The notes: generated by a model from the sequence alone, not told the origin. 64,000 nucleotides of DNA from CANJDH01 sp031430015 (GCA_031430015.1 JANPAR010000124.1:1-64000), one strand, 5' to 3'. Positions 1 to 8,567 are shown, counted from the stretch's first letter. A program made the numbers and translations.

Positions 1-265
1 GACCTTGTTAGGAGAGCATGGCGTCGGTCTCTCCGGCGGGCAGCGGCAGCGGATTGCAATTGCCAGAGCGCTGCTCAAGCGACCGAAGATTCTGATCTTT
101 GATGAGGCGACCTCCAACCTCGATGCCGAGACCAGCGAAAAGTTTGCAGCGACCGTGAACAAACTCAAGGGGCGCGTGACGATGGTGTTTATTGCGCATC
201 AGTTGCCCACGACGCTCCTGGTCGATAGCGTGGTGCGGATTGCGGCGGTTGGCCGGCCTGGGTGA
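1..265 (+). CDS. ABC transporter ATP-binding protein, 3' end only (truncated by window edge)
   Basis: This is the C-terminal 87 or so residues of an ABC-type nucleotide-binding domain, open to the left edge of the window, so the true start is outside. It has the ABC signature LSGGQRQRIAIARAL, a Walker B segment ILIFDEATSNLD with its catalytic Glu, and an H-loop (VFIAHQL). These order and space as in exporter-type ATPases, where the domain is usually fused to a membrane domain, but that part is not visible. The tail after the H-loop is short and ends in VGRPG instead of the usual ~20-30 residue extension. Substrate cannot be inferred. The internal TTG at position 5 is not a real start. Confidence 0.85.
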   Translation, partial: TLLGEHGVGLSGGQRQRIAIARALLKRPKILIFDEATSNLDAETSEKFAATVNKLKGRVTMVFIAHQLPTTLLVDSVVRIAAVGRPG

Positions 266-378
266 AAGCGCGTCCGCAAGATCCCACCGCGACCCGCACG
301 GCTGCGCACCGCTGTGCACGCGACCCACCCCGCATTCGCTACAATCCGCCGCTTTGACCATTCAAGGCGGAACAATTC

Positions 379-1122
379 ATGCGTCTCAACGAGCGGGTAG
401 CCATCATTACTGGCGCGGCCAACGGCATTGGCTTGGCCACGGCAAAACGATTCACGGCTGAGGGCGCACACGTCGTCATCGCCGACCTCAAGCGCGATCA
501 GATTGACGCTGCCGTTGCCGCCTGCAATGCCCTGCGTGCGGGGGCCGCGAGTGGCGTGATTGTCGATGTGACACAGCGTGCCAGTGTGGATGCGATGGTG
601 CAGCAGGTATTGCAGCAACAGGGGCGCATCGACATTCTGGTCAACAACGCCGGCATCACCAAGGATGCGCGCCTGGTCAAGATGACCGAAGTCGAGTTTG
701 ACACGGTGATCGATGTCAATCTCAAGGGTGTGTTCAATTGCGCGCAGGCGGTGGTGCCGGGCATGATCGAGCGCGGCAGCGGGGTGATCCTCAACGCCTC
801 ATCGATCGTCGGGCTTTACGGCAATTTCGGGCAGACCAATTATTCCGCCACCAAGTTTGGCGTGATCGGCTTTACCAAGACCTGGTTTCGCGAGCTGGGG
901 CCGAAAGGAATTCGCGTCAATGCAGTGGCGCCGGGCTTCATTGCGACGCACATTCTCGATGCGATCCCCGAACCCGTGATGAAGCAGCTTGCCGGGCGCG
1001 TTTCCCTCGGGCGTCTGGGCCAGCCGGAGGAGGTGGCGAGTGTCTATGCGTTTCTCGCCTCCGATGATGCAAGCTACATCAATGGCGCCGTTCTCGAAGT
1101 GTCGGGCGGCATGACGGTGTAA
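379..1122 (+). CDS. fabG: SDR-family 3-oxoacyl-ACP / acetoacetyl-CoA reductase (FabG-like)
   Basis: A 247-residue classical short-chain dehydrogenase, the normal length for FabG or PhaB. It has the TGxxxGIG cofactor motif (ITGAANGIG, residues ~10-18), the NNAG motif, a catalytic Ser in LNASSIVG, the YxxxK pair in YSATK, and the C-terminal SGG typical of FabG. It would reduce a 3-oxoacyl thioester with NAD(P)H in the cytoplasm. The ATG at 379 follows an AAGGCGGA ribosome-binding site. It stands alone on this strand, convergent with the TctC gene, so it may be a paralogue used outside the main fatty-acid operon. PhaB-type acetoacetyl-CoA reductase is an equal alternative; no polyhydroxyalkanoate genes are nearby. 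Confidence 0.85.
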   Translation: MRLNERVAIITGAANGIGLATAKRFTAEGAHVVIADLKRDQIDAAVAACNALRAGAASGVIVDVTQRASVDAMVQQVLQQQGRIDILVNNAGITKDARLVKMTEVEFDTVIDVNLKGVFNCAQAVVPGMIERGSGVILNASSIVGLYGNFGQTNYSATKFGVIGFTKTWFRELGPKGIRVNAVAPGFIATHILDAIPEPVMKQLAGRVSLGRLGQPEEVASVYAFLASDDASYINGAVLEVSGGMTV

Positions 1123-1136
1123 TTGACCATGGTTGC

Positions 1137-1155
1137 GAAACCCTTGGTGTGAGCG
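1137..1155 (+). repeat. REP-like element, CTTGGTGGGAGCG family
   Basis: The sequence GAAACCCTTGGTGTGAGCG lies just after the fabG-like stop, between two convergent genes. It matches, with small changes, copies at 45495-45514, 45535-45553 and 52203-52222. It is followed by CCTGGCTGTTGCGCCAGG, which can form a short hairpin. It may serve as a transcription end between the convergent genes, but there is no T-run. Confidence 0.5.
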
Positions 1156-1195
1156 ATTCTCCTGGCTGTTGCGCCAGGGGTTGGGTGCGCCCGTG

Positions 1196-2152
1196 TCAAT
1201 CCACCTGCGCGCCTGATGCCTTGACCACCTTGGCCCAGCGCTCGATTTCGTCCTTGAAAAATGCGCCCGCCTGCTCCGGCGTGTTTGCGACAATATCGAA
1301 GCCCTGATCACCAAAGCGCTTGCTGATGTCGGCAGCGCGCAGGCCCTTGGTAATGTCGCCGTGCAGTTTGGCCATGACGTCCTTCGGTGTGCCCTTGGGC
1401 GCAGCCACTGCCTGCCATGACGTGACTTCAAAACCGGCGAGCCCGCCCTCAATGACGGTCGGCACCTCGGGTAGTTGCGGCATGCGCGCCTTTGATGTGA
1501 CAGCGAGCGCCTTCATCTTGCCGGCGCGGATATAGGGTACGACGGTGCCGAAATTCTGGAACGAGGCTTCGATCACGCCCGCCATGATGTCGGTCTGCGC
1601 TGCAGCGCCACCGCGATACGGGATGTGCACGCCAAAGGTTTTGGTCTGCTGTTTGAACAACTCGGCGGAGAGGTGATCGCTGGAGCCCGAGCCGGACGAG
1701 CCGTAGGAAATCTTCCCCGGATTCTTGCGCGCGTACTCGATGAATTCCCTGAGGTTGTTCGCTGCCAGCGTCGGCGGGGTGATGAGCACGTTCGGCGTGC
1801 TGATGGCGACGGTGACGGCGTCGAGGTCTTTCATCACGTCGTATTTCGGGCTCTTGTACAGACTCATGTTGATTGCCAGCACGCCGATGGACCCCACCAT
1901 GATGGTGTAGCCGTCGGCGGGCGATTTGGCAAGCGCTTCGGCGGCGATTGAGCCATTCGCGCCGGGGCGGTTTTCGACCAGCGCGGTGTAGCCGGCCTCG
2001 GTGAGCTTCTGCGCCACGGCACGCGCCACGATGTCGCTGGTGCCGCCCGCCACGAAGGGCACCAGTACCTTTACCGGCTTGTTCGGGTAGGGCTGGGCGT
2101 GCGCAGCGATGGCGCTACAGACCAACATCAGAGCGGTAAGGATTTTCTTCAT
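1196..2152 (-). CDS. Tripartite tricarboxylate transporter substrate-binding protein (Bug/TctC family)
   Basis: A 318-residue periplasmic binding protein. The start at 2152 (MKKILT) is chosen because a GGAGA site lies about 7 bases upstream and it gives a clean signal peptide ending AIAAHA; longer in-frame starts lack both. The mature N-terminus (QPYPNKPVKVLVPF..GGTSDIVAR) is diagnostic of the Bug family, which binds carboxylates and related small acids for TctAB-type transport. No tctA or tctB is adjacent, so this is one of the many orphan Bug proteins typical of Burkholderiales. The ligand cannot be read from the sequence. It ends a leftward run containing hslR, ggt and two dehydrogenases. 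Confidence 0.9.
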   Translation of the reverse strand: MKKILTALMLVCSAIAAHAQPYPNKPVKVLVPFVAGGTSDIVARAVAQKLTEAGYTALVENRPGANGSIAAEALAKSPADGYTIMVGSIGVLAINMSLYKSPKYDVMKDLDAVTVAISTPNVLITPPTLAANNLREFIEYARKNPGKISYGSSGSGSSDHLSAELFKQQTKTFGVHIPYRGGAAAQTDIMAGVIEASFQNFGTVVPYIRAGKMKALAVTSKARMPQLPEVPTVIEGGLAGFEVTSWQAVAAPKGTPKDVMAKLHGDITKGLRAADISKRFGDQGFDIVANTPEQAGAFFKDEIERWAKVVKASGAQVD

Positions 2153-2292
2153 GGCGTGTCTCCGTGCATTGGAACGTGAAGAAATCAGTTTACCCGCGTG
2201 GCTTACGAACGGCGTGCGGCATATTGGGCGGCGATAGCTTCGGCAAGGTTGCAGCTCCTGTACGTTCAGTCTCCGCGCGTTCGAGCGAAGGC

Positions 2293-2691
2293 TCAATCGT
2301 CGCGAAACCGGTCTAGCGTGCGCCGGTCTTTTTTGGTGGGGCGCGCGGCAATGTGCGAGGCTGGTTCGTCGAAGCGCTTTTTGCGCTCGGCTTCGGTGGC
2401 GCGCGCGGCGCGGCTTTCATCCGTTTCCTGATACAGCAGCGCAGCAGCTTGCGCATTGCCGCGCTTCTCCGACAGCGCAGTGACGGCAATGACAAAGTCA
2501 CCCGACGGTGTGCGCACGCTCAACTGATCGCCCGCTTTGACATCCTTGGCCGGTTTGACACGCTCGCCGTTGAGCGCTACCTTGCCTGCGTCAATCGCGG
2601 CAGTGGCGAGCGAACGCGTCTTGAAAAATCGCGCGGCCCATAGCCATTTGTCGACGCGCACGCCCACATCAAAATGCCGCGACGCCGCCAT
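2293..2691 (-). CDS. hslR: Heat shock protein 15 homologue (S4-domain RNA-binding protein)
   Basis: About 132 residues with an N-terminal S4 RNA-binding domain (VRVDKWLWAARFFKTRSLA, then the lysine/arginine-rich VKPAKDVKAGDQ), followed by a basic tail (ERKKRF, PTKKDRRTLDRF). In E. coli Hsp15 binds stalled 50S subunits carrying nascent chains and helps recycle them. The ATG at 2691 overlaps the end of the ggt-like gene by about 20 bases. A TTG at 2706 with a better-placed AAGGCGG site is an alternative start that would add five residues. Length and layout match other betaproteobacterial Hsp15 proteins. Confidence 0.85.
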   Translation of the reverse strand: MAASRHFDVGVRVDKWLWAARFFKTRSLATAAIDAGKVALNGERVKPAKDVKAGDQLSVRTPSGDFVIAVTALSEKRGNAQAAALLYQETDESRAARATEAERKKRFDEPASHIAARPTKKDRRTLDRFRDD

Positions 2692-4285
2692 CCGAGCGCG
2701 GATCAAAACCGCCTTCGAAGTTGCCGTTGGCGTGGCGAATCACACAGCCGGCGTGGCCGAGGGTTTCGTCGAAATCGGGATACATCTCGACATCGTGGCC
2801 GCGCCGCCTCAGCTCTTCCACCGTGGCAGCGGGGAAGCGGCCTTCAAGCTTGAGCGAGTCGGTAGTCTGGCCCCAGGTGCGCCCGAGCAGCCAGCGCGGC
2901 GCAGCGACGGCGTCCTGCGGATTCAGGCCCATCATCGCGGCGCGGCTGAACACCGCAGACTGACTCTGCGGCTGACCGTCGCCGCCCATGTTGCCGTAGA
3001 CCATGACGCGGCCATCGTCGAGCAGCGCCATCGCCGGGTTGAGGGTGTGAAACGGTTTTTTGCCAGGTTCGAGCGTGTTGATGTGCGCCGGGTCGAGCGA
3101 GAACGATGCACCACGGTTCTGCCAGTTGATGCCGCTCTCACCCAACACCACACCGGAGCCGAACTCGTGATAAATCGATTGAATGATCGAGCACGCATTG
3201 CCTGCGCCATCAATCGCGCCCATCCAGATGGTATCGGCCGGACCTTTGCCTGCGCCCCATGGTGCGGCCCTGGCCATGTCGATCTGCGCCGCATTCGCAT
3301 CGAGATTGGCGGCGTCGAGAAACGATTGCGCGTCCGGCGCGCCGTTGCGCGCCATCGCTTGCGGATCAGTGATGTGACGGTCACGCACGAGGAAGGCGCG
3401 CTTGGTCGCCTCCACCGCGATGTGCACAAAATCTGCGGAGAGATGGTCGTGCCGCGCTGCACCGAGGCGGTCCATCATGCCGAGGATCATCAGGCTGATC
3501 AGGCCCTGCGTTGGCGGCGGCATGTTGTAGAGCGTGCCCTGCGAATGCTTGAGTTGCAGCGGTGTGCGCATCAACGCTTGATGCTGTTGCAAGTCGGCCA
3601 GGGTGACCGGGCTGCCGGCATCTTTTAAATCATTGGCGATGGTGCGTGCCAGATCGCCGCCGTAAAAACTGCCAAGACCCGCTCCCACCAAGGCTTGCAG
3701 CGTAGCGGCCATGCGCGGTTGTTTGAACACGGCACCGGTGTCCGGCACTTTGCCGCCGGGCAAAAAGGCACTGGCGAAGCCATGCACGTCTTTCAACTCG
3801 GTGAATTTCTTCGAGGTGTTCAGGTGCTGCGAGCCGGTCACTGCGATGCCGTGCGTGGCATAGTGAATCGCGTCCTCGAGCAGGCGTGATACTGGCATAC
3901 GCCCGCCGAGTTTGTCGCATGAAGTGCGATGCGCCATGTCCCAGCCCGACATGGTGCCGGCCACGGTGATGGCGGCAGGGGGGCCGCGAAAAGGGATCGC
4001 CCCGCCGCTTTCAAGGCGGCCCGCGTACTGCGCGCGCGACACGTTGGCTGCCGATGCGCCGCAGGCATCGATGCCGACCACGCCATCCTTGGGCGATCGC
4101 ACTAGCCAAAAGCTGTCGCCGCCGATGCCGTTCATGTGCGGGTAGACCACCGAGATGGTGGCGGTGGCGGCGATCATCGCTTCGACCGCGTTGCCGCCTT
4201 CACGCAAGACGGCGAGCGCCGATTGTGCTGCCAGGGAGTGCGGCGCAACGGCCATGCCGCGCGTGCCGCGAGTGGGATTGGCCAT
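2669..4285 (-). CDS. Gamma-glutamyltransferase family protein
   Basis: A 538-residue Ntn-hydrolase of the gamma-glutamyltranspeptidase family. It has the N-terminal VAPHSLAAQSALAVLREGGNAVEA segment, GIGGDSFW, and the predicted autoprocessing nucleophile at Thr352 in the sequence ADTIWMGAIDGAG, followed by SIIQSIYHEFGSG. Cleavage before Thr352 would give the large and small subunits. There is no signal peptide, so a cytoplasmic location is likely, unlike E. coli Ggt; members of this type often act on other gamma-glutamyl or acyl amides. The start at 4285 (MANPTRG) is four bases after the upstream alcohol dehydrogenase stop, implying co-transcription. The exact substrate is unknown. Confidence 0.88.
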   Translation of the reverse strand: MANPTRGTRGMAVAPHSLAAQSALAVLREGGNAVEAMIAATATISVVYPHMNGIGGDSFWLVRSPKDGVVGIDACGASAANVSRAQYAGRLESGGAIPFRGPPAAITVAGTMSGWDMAHRTSCDKLGGRMPVSRLLEDAIHYATHGIAVTGSQHLNTSKKFTELKDVHGFASAFLPGGKVPDTGAVFKQPRMAATLQALVGAGLGSFYGGDLARTIANDLKDAGSPVTLADLQQHQALMRTPLQLKHSQGTLYNMPPPTQGLISLMILGMMDRLGAARHDHLSADFVHIAVEATKRAFLVRDRHITDPQAMARNGAPDAQSFLDAANLDANAAQIDMARAAPWGAGKGPADTIWMGAIDGAGNACSIIQSIYHEFGSGVVLGESGINWQNRGASFSLDPAHINTLEPGKKPFHTLNPAMALLDDGRVMVYGNMGGDGQPQSQSAVFSRAAMMGLNPQDAVAAPRWLLGRTWGQTTDSLKLEGRFPAATVEELRRRGHDVEMYPDFDETLGHAGCVIRHANGNFEGGFDPRSDGGVAAF

Positions 4286-4289
4286 GTAG

Positions 4290-5348
4290 CTAATCGATCC
4301 TTGAGACCACGCGCCCGACCACCGTGCCGGCCTTGAGCTGATCGAGCGTCGGCGAAATCTGATCCATCGCGCGCGTCTCAGTGGGAATCGGCTTGAGCTT
4401 GCCCGACTGCGCGAGCGCGACGACTTCACGCAACTCCTGCACGTCACCGACGTAGGAGCCTTGAATCGTGATGGCACGCTGCGCCATTGGCACCAGCGAG
4501 AGCGGGATCTCGCCGCCGAACAGGCCGACCACCACATAGCGGCCTCCCTTGCGCAGCGCAGCGATACCGAGTTGCGCGGTCTGCGCCGCACCGACCAGAT
4601 CAACCACGCCCACCACGCCGCCGGGCAGCGCCTGCAATTTGGCCAGCGTACCGGCGTCGGCCGAGTTCATCACCTCCGCTGCACCCGCATCCTTTGCCGG
4701 GCCAAGCTTGGCGGCGTCAATGTCACAGCAGACGATGCGCTCGTGGCCCATTGCGCGCAGCATCGCGACCGCCATCAGGCCGAGGCCGCCTGCGCCCATG
4801 ACGACGATCCAGTCGTCGGCCTTGAACGGTTTGAGTTTGTTGATCGCGCTGTAGGTGGTGAGGCCAGAGCAGGCGAGGATGGGCGCATAGGCCGGATCGA
4901 GACCCGACGCATCGACCAGATAGCGCGGGTGCGGTACCAGCAAGTGGTCGGCATAACCGCCCGGTCGCTGAATACCGATGAAACGCGGCGCCGCGCACCA
5001 GTTGTCCTTGCCTTCGACGCAGCGCGCGCAAGTGCCGCAGCCAGTCCAGGGGAAGACCAGGCGGTCCTGGCCAATCGGTACGTCCCCTGCGGAGGCGTCG
5101 GGCCCTGCAGCAATGACGGTACCAAAGGGTTCGTGACCCATGGTCACTGGCGGCTTCATGCCGCGCTCGCTCATGTAAAACTTCTTGCCGCCACCCAAAT
5201 CAAAATAGCCGTCGCGGATATGCACGTCGCTGTGGCACACGCCGCAGTATTTCATTTTGATCAGCACTTCCGTGCCTTGCGGCTTGGGCGTGTCCTTGAG
5301 CGCCAATTGCAGGGGCTTGCCCCATTCGGTGATGTCGTAGCTTTTCAT
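4290..5348 (-). CDS. Zinc-dependent alcohol dehydrogenase (MDR superfamily)
   Basis: A 352-residue medium-chain dehydrogenase. Catalytic zinc ligands lie in CGVCHSDVH and GHEPFG; the structural zinc site is the four-cysteine run CGTCARC..NWC; the nucleotide-binding glycine motif is MGAGGLGLMAV. It should oxidise an alcohol or reduce an aldehyde with NAD(P) in the cytoplasm. The start at 5348 (MKSYDITEWG) is preceded by GAGATCATGCG; the upstream extension of the open frame is low-complexity and not conserved-looking. It lies 137 bases after the 3-hydroxyisobutyrate-dehydrogenase-like gene, across a 12-bp minisatellite, and directly before the ggt-like gene. The substrate is not determined. Confidence 0.88.
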   Translation of the reverse strand: MKSYDITEWGKPLQLALKDTPKPQGTEVLIKMKYCGVCHSDVHIRDGYFDLGGGKKFYMSERGMKPPVTMGHEPFGTVIAAGPDASAGDVPIGQDRLVFPWTGCGTCARCVEGKDNWCAAPRFIGIQRPGGYADHLLVPHPRYLVDASGLDPAYAPILACSGLTTYSAINKLKPFKADDWIVVMGAGGLGLMAVAMLRAMGHERIVCCDIDAAKLGPAKDAGAAEVMNSADAGTLAKLQALPGGVVGVVDLVGAAQTAQLGIAALRKGGRYVVVGLFGGEIPLSLVPMAQRAITIQGSYVGDVQELREVVALAQSGKLKPIPTETRAMDQISPTLDQLKAGTVVGRVVSRID

Positions 5349-5423
5349 CGCATGATCTCTTTTCAGGAAGTGACTGCATTGACGAGAGGTAAATTTACCA
5401 TCGGCGCCTGCGGCCTCCGGTTT

Positions 5424-5495
5424 GGGCAGTGCGCGGGTCAGTGCTCTGGTCAACGCGCTGTCCAACGTGCTGGTAGGCGTGCCGGTCAGCGCGCC
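5424..5495. repeat. Minisatellite, 12-bp period, six degenerate copies
   Basis: Six consecutive 12-base units (5424, 5436, 5448, 5460, 5472, 5484) follow the consensus GGTCAGCGCGCT with one to four changes each. The array starts in the gap between two leftward genes and runs into the last codons and stop of the hydroxyisobutyrate-dehydrogenase-like gene. Because the period is a multiple of three, copy-number change would not shift a reading frame. Confidence 0.8.
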
Positions 5496-6364
5496 GGATT
5501 GACGTGTGCGTACATCGCCGTGTGGTCGACGCCCTTGTCGAGGCCCTGCTCGGCCTCGCGCCAATGTGCCGCACACAGCTTGGCGAACGCACCGGGTGTT
5601 GCCATCGCGTCGATGAACGACTGCGCGGTTTCCACATCCTTGCGCATCAACGCGAGAGAGAAACCGGAGTTGAAGGCGCGCGTCAGCATGTAGGGCTCGA
5701 CCTTGTTCTCAGTCGTGTTGTTCTTGCCGCTCGATGCGTTGATGACTTGATTGACTGCCTTGGGGTCAATGCCGAATTTTTCTGCGGCGGTAAGCGCCTC
5801 ACACACCGCGATCAGCCCGGCCGCAGACACATAATTGTTGAGCGCCTTGACCGCGTGACCAGCACCTGCGCCACCGACATGCACCAGCGTATCGCCGAGC
5901 GCAGTCAGCAGCGGGCGCGCCGCTTCGACGGCGGCCGCTTCGCCGCCCATCATGATGGCGAGCCTGCCGGTCACCGCGCGCTTGACGCCGCCGGACACCG
6001 GCGCATCGACAAAGCGGACGCCGAGGGCGGCGAGCTTTTCCGCATTCACGCGGCTATGCATCGGATCGGACGACCCCATGTCGATCAACAGCGCACCGCG
6101 CTGCATGCGTGCCGCAAAGCCATCGGCCCACAGCAACTGATCGACGATCCTGCTGTCGGGGAGCATCAGGATGATGGTTTGGGTTGAAGACGCGATGTCT
6201 TGCGCGTTCGCGGCAGCGCTGAAGGCTGGGTTGCCGTGCAGAGCTGCACCCGCGCCAGCCTGCGTGTCGAAGGCGAGTACGGAATGCCCCGACTTCAGAA
6301 GATTCGCTGCCATCGGCACGCCCATTTGCCCCAATCCGATAAAGCCGATTGCCTGATTCGCCAT
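5486..6364 (-). CDS. NAD(P)-dependent 3-hydroxyisobutyrate dehydrogenase-family protein
   Basis: A 292-residue beta-hydroxyacid dehydrogenase. It has the N-terminal Rossmann motif GFIGLGQMGVPMAANLL, the substrate-binding DAPVSGGVKRA segment, and the catalytic-lysine region GAGHAVKALNNY. Family members oxidise 3-hydroxyisobutyrate, tartronate semialdehyde or related acids, and the exact substrate is not fixed by these motifs. The start at 6364 (MANQAIG) has GAGAGG nine bases upstream; an ATG at 6373 would place that site too close. The gene is first of a leftward group with an alcohol dehydrogenase and a gamma-glutamyltransferase-like gene, suggesting catabolism of a small organic acid or amino-acid derivative. 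The final codons fall inside a 12-bp minisatellite. Confidence 0.87.
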   Translation of the reverse strand: MANQAIGFIGLGQMGVPMAANLLKSGHSVLAFDTQAGAGAALHGNPAFSAAANAQDIASSTQTIILMLPDSRIVDQLLWADGFAARMQRGALLIDMGSSDPMHSRVNAEKLAALGVRFVDAPVSGGVKRAVTGRLAIMMGGEAAAVEAARPLLTALGDTLVHVGGAGAGHAVKALNNYVSAAGLIAVCEALTAAEKFGIDPKAVNQVINASSGKNNTTENKVEPYMLTRAFNSGFSLALMRKDVETAQSFIDAMATPGAFAKLCAAHWREAEQGLDKGVDHTAMYAHVNPAR

Positions 6365-6425
6365 GACACCCATCCTCTCAAGAGAAAACTGCGGGGAAAA
6401 CTGCAGAAAACGCAGCGCAAGTGAC

Positions 6426-6451
6426 AAGGGGTCAGCCGAAGCTGACCCCTT
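6426..6451. repeat. Perfect hairpin with GGGGTCAG core (REP-like / possible terminator)
   Basis: AAGGGGTCAGC and GCTGACCCCTT form a perfect 11-bp stem around a CGAA tetraloop. It lies between tRNA-Lys and the downstream leftward gene. There is no T-run on either strand, so it is not a classical terminator. The GGGGTCAG core is shared with the inverted pair at 58186-58299, suggesting the same repeat family. Confidence 0.65.
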
Positions 6452-6500
6452 GAAACTTGCTTGCAGCGCTCAGAAAACGGACTGAAACGCATTGAATGAC

Positions 6501-6576
6501 TGGTAGGCCGTGTTGGATTTGAACCAACGACCAACGGATTAAAAGTCCGCTGCTCTACCAACTGAGCTAACGACCC
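6501..6576 (-). tRNA. tRNA-Lys (anticodon TTT)
   Basis: On the minus strand the 76 bases fold as a cloverleaf. The acceptor strand starts GGGTCGT and closes with ACGGCCT before a one-base discriminator and an encoded CCA. The D-arm is AGCTCAGTTGGTAGAGC, the anticodon loop is CTTTTAA with TTT anticodon, and the T-arm contains GGTTCAAATCC. The gene lies between the YeeE/YedE gene and the dehydrogenase group. Confidence 0.97.
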
Positions 6577-6743
6577 ATAGAGCCAAATATTATAGCGCAG
6601 GCGCGAGGGGTGGTCAATTGCGAATTGCGATTTTTCCGCAAAACCCCTCTGAAAATGTCCGTCGGGATGCCGCGCGCGGTTACCGGAACATGCGCGCGCA
6701 AGTGCGGGGACGTGATGGCGCGCTGACCATGGCGAACGGCGCG

Positions 6744-7859
6744 TCAATCCGAATTTTCGATACGCCAGATCTGGTATTTGAACGCCAGCCACGAGCCGCC
6801 GATGATCGCGCCGAGGGTGATGAACGAGCCGAGTGCCAGCGTGGAGACGCCAGTGAGGCCTTGACCGACTGTGCAGCCCAATGCGGTCACACCGCCAAAG
6901 CCCATCAGCGCGCCACCCGCCAGATGATTGCCGGTGTCTTCGGCGTCGCGAAAGCCTTCCCAGCGAAACGTCTTGGTGAAGATCGAATAAGCGAACGACC
7001 CGGCGATAAGGCCGAATACCGACGCGATGCCGAGCGTGGCCACTTTGCTCTTGTCGCTCCACAACATGAACCATTCCAGCGTGTAGGCAATTGGCGCGAC
7101 GTACGAGAGCGACTCCATGCGGCCGCTGTTGGTGGCGAGGAAGGCTTCTTCGAGGGTCTTCGGATGTTCGGGCAGATAGCCCACCTTGCCCGACAAATAC
7201 CAGCCACTCGCTATCACCGCACCGATGATGACGCCGGGCAGCCAGTTGTTCAGGTTGCGAAACTCACGCGACTTGAACGCAAACGCCAGCAGCGCGCCCC
7301 CGAACAGGACGCCTAGCGCCAGTTGCAAGGTCTGCTTGGCGCCCACGCCGGCGCGCGCGAAGATCGATGGCAGATCCTGCGTGCCGTCCAGTGTGACGCG
7401 CACGGCGTCGAGGGCGCTCACGCGAAACACACCGAATATGCCTTTGAGCGTCATGTAAGCCGTGACGCCGAGCACCAGAAACACGACCACCGATTTCAGG
7501 CTGCCGCTGCCGATGCGCAGCAAGGTTTTGCTGCCGCAGCCCGACGCGAGTGTCATGCCGAAGCCGAAGCACACGCCGCCGATCAGGTAAGAGAGCCAGG
7601 TGACCGCAGGGGCCTGATAAATCGATTTCGACAAATCAATGATGCCGAGCCAGGCCATGCCGTTGGCCCCAAGAATCGCAACAGCCACGGCAGTGAGCCA
7701 CATGCGCATGCGCGTCCAGTCGCCGATGTTGACGATGTCGGACACGGCACCCATGGTGCAGAAGTTTGAGCGTTGCGCAACGAAGCCGAAGACGAAGGCC
7801 AGAGCGAACGCGCCCCAGACGACAGTGGCAGTTAGCGTGGCGAGATCGGCATCATTCAT
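6744..7859 (-). CDS. YeeE/YedE family (DUF395) membrane transporter, thiosulfate-uptake type
   Basis: A 371-residue multi-pass membrane protein with roughly nine hydrophobic segments. It has the three conserved cysteine sites of the YeeE/TsuA family: SNFCTMGA near residue 33, ASGCGSKTL in the middle and ALGCTVGQGLTG near the C-terminus. In characterised TsuA, such cysteines relay thiosulfate across the inner membrane through a narrow hourglass pore. The ATG at 7859 follows GAAGAAGGG. No yeeD/tusA-like partner is adjacent; the neighbour upstream is queC, 15 bases away, so the two may be co-transcribed. Thiosulfate is inferred from the family; other sulfur or selenium species are possible. Confidence 0.87.
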   Translation of the reverse strand: MNDADLATLTATVVWGAFALAFVFGFVAQRSNFCTMGAVSDIVNIGDWTRMRMWLTAVAVAILGANGMAWLGIIDLSKSIYQAPAVTWLSYLIGGVCFGFGMTLASGCGSKTLLRIGSGSLKSVVVFLVLGVTAYMTLKGIFGVFRVSALDAVRVTLDGTQDLPSIFARAGVGAKQTLQLALGVLFGGALLAFAFKSREFRNLNNWLPGVIIGAVIASGWYLSGKVGYLPEHPKTLEEAFLATNSGRMESLSYVAPIAYTLEWFMLWSDKSKVATLGIASVFGLIAGSFAYSIFTKTFRWEGFRDAEDTGNHLAGGALMGFGGVTALGCTVGQGLTGVSTLALGSFITLGAIIGGSWLAFKYQIWRIENSD

Positions 7860-7874
7860 GTCACGTACCCTTCT

Positions 7875-8567
7875 TCAACCTTGATAACGGGTCGGGTCCG
7901 CAATGCCCGCCCCGTTAAATCCATCACGCCGGATGCGGCATGAGTCGCACACGCTGCAGGCGCGGCCCGCAGTATCGGCTTGATAGCACGACACGGTGCG
8001 CGCGAAATCGACGCCAAGCGCGGTGCCACGCGTGATGATGTCCGGCTTCGACAACTGAATGATTGGCGTGTGAATCGTCACGCGCGCGCCTTCCACCGCG
8101 GCCTTGGTGGCGCGATTGGCCATCGCCTCATAGGCGGCGACATACTCAGGCCGGCAATCGGGATACCCCGAATAATCGACCGCATTGGCACCGAAAAAAA
8201 TGTCACTGCTGCCAATTGTTTCAGCCTTCGCGAGCGCGAGTGACAGCATGATGGTGTTGCGCGCTGGCACGTAGGTCACGGGAATGCCTGATGCGGGACT
8301 GCTGCCCGCCGAAGCGCGGCTCACTGGCACTGCAATTGCTGCATCGGTGAGAGCCGAGCCGCCGAACAAGGTCAGATCAAGCTTCACAACGCTGTGCGAT
8401 GCCGCGCCAAGCACCGTCGAGAGCAAAACCGCTGCGTCAAGCTCACTGCGGTGGCGCTGGCCGTAATCGAGCGACAGCGTGTGGCACACAAAGCCACCAG
8501 CACGTGCCATCGCCAGCACGGTAGCGGAATCGAGACCGCCTGAAAGCAAAATGACGGCGGGCTTCAT
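7875..8567 (-). CDS. queC: 7-cyano-7-deazaguanine synthase
   Basis: A 230-residue PP-loop ATPase that converts 7-carboxy-7-deazaguanine to preQ0 using ATP and ammonia, in queuosine biosynthesis. The N-terminal PP-loop is LLSGGLDSATVLA. FFGANAVDYSGYPDCRPEY is the family signature, and the C-terminal zinc site is built from the cysteines in VSCYQ and CSVCDSC. A short Ser/Ala-rich insertion (SRASAGSSPAS) precedes the VTYVPARNT motif. The gene follows the tol-pal operon after cpoB, as in many betaproteobacteria; queE, often found between them, is missing here. Confidence 0.95.
   Translation of the reverse strand: MKPAVILLSGGLDSATVLAMARAGGFVCHTLSLDYGQRHRSELDAAVLLSTVLGAASHSVVKLDLTLFGGSALTDAAIAVPVSRASAGSSPASGIPVTYVPARNTIMLSLALAKAETIGSSDIFFGANAVDYSGYPDCRPEYVAAYEAMANRATKAAVEGARVTIHTPIIQLSKPDIITRGTALGVDFARTVSCYQADTAGRACSVCDSCRIRRDGFNGAGIADPTRYQG

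Noticed and set aside
2537..3628. 363-residue open frame on the plus strand
   Set aside because: It is antisense to the gamma-glutamyltransferase gene, has no recognisable motif and is Arg/Ala/His-rich, as expected of shadow frames in GC-rich DNA.
5424..5495. Possible CRISPR array
   Set aside because: Units are 12 bases, contiguous and degenerate, with no spacers and no cas genes.
4461..5693. 410-residue open frame on the plus strand
   Set aside because: Antisense to the alcohol dehydrogenase gene and the minisatellite; composition is that of a shadow frame.
1196..6364. Integrated mobile island (accessory metabolic genes beside tRNA-Lys)
   Set aside because: No integrase, no direct repeat of the tRNA end and no change in composition were seen; the tRNA is intact.
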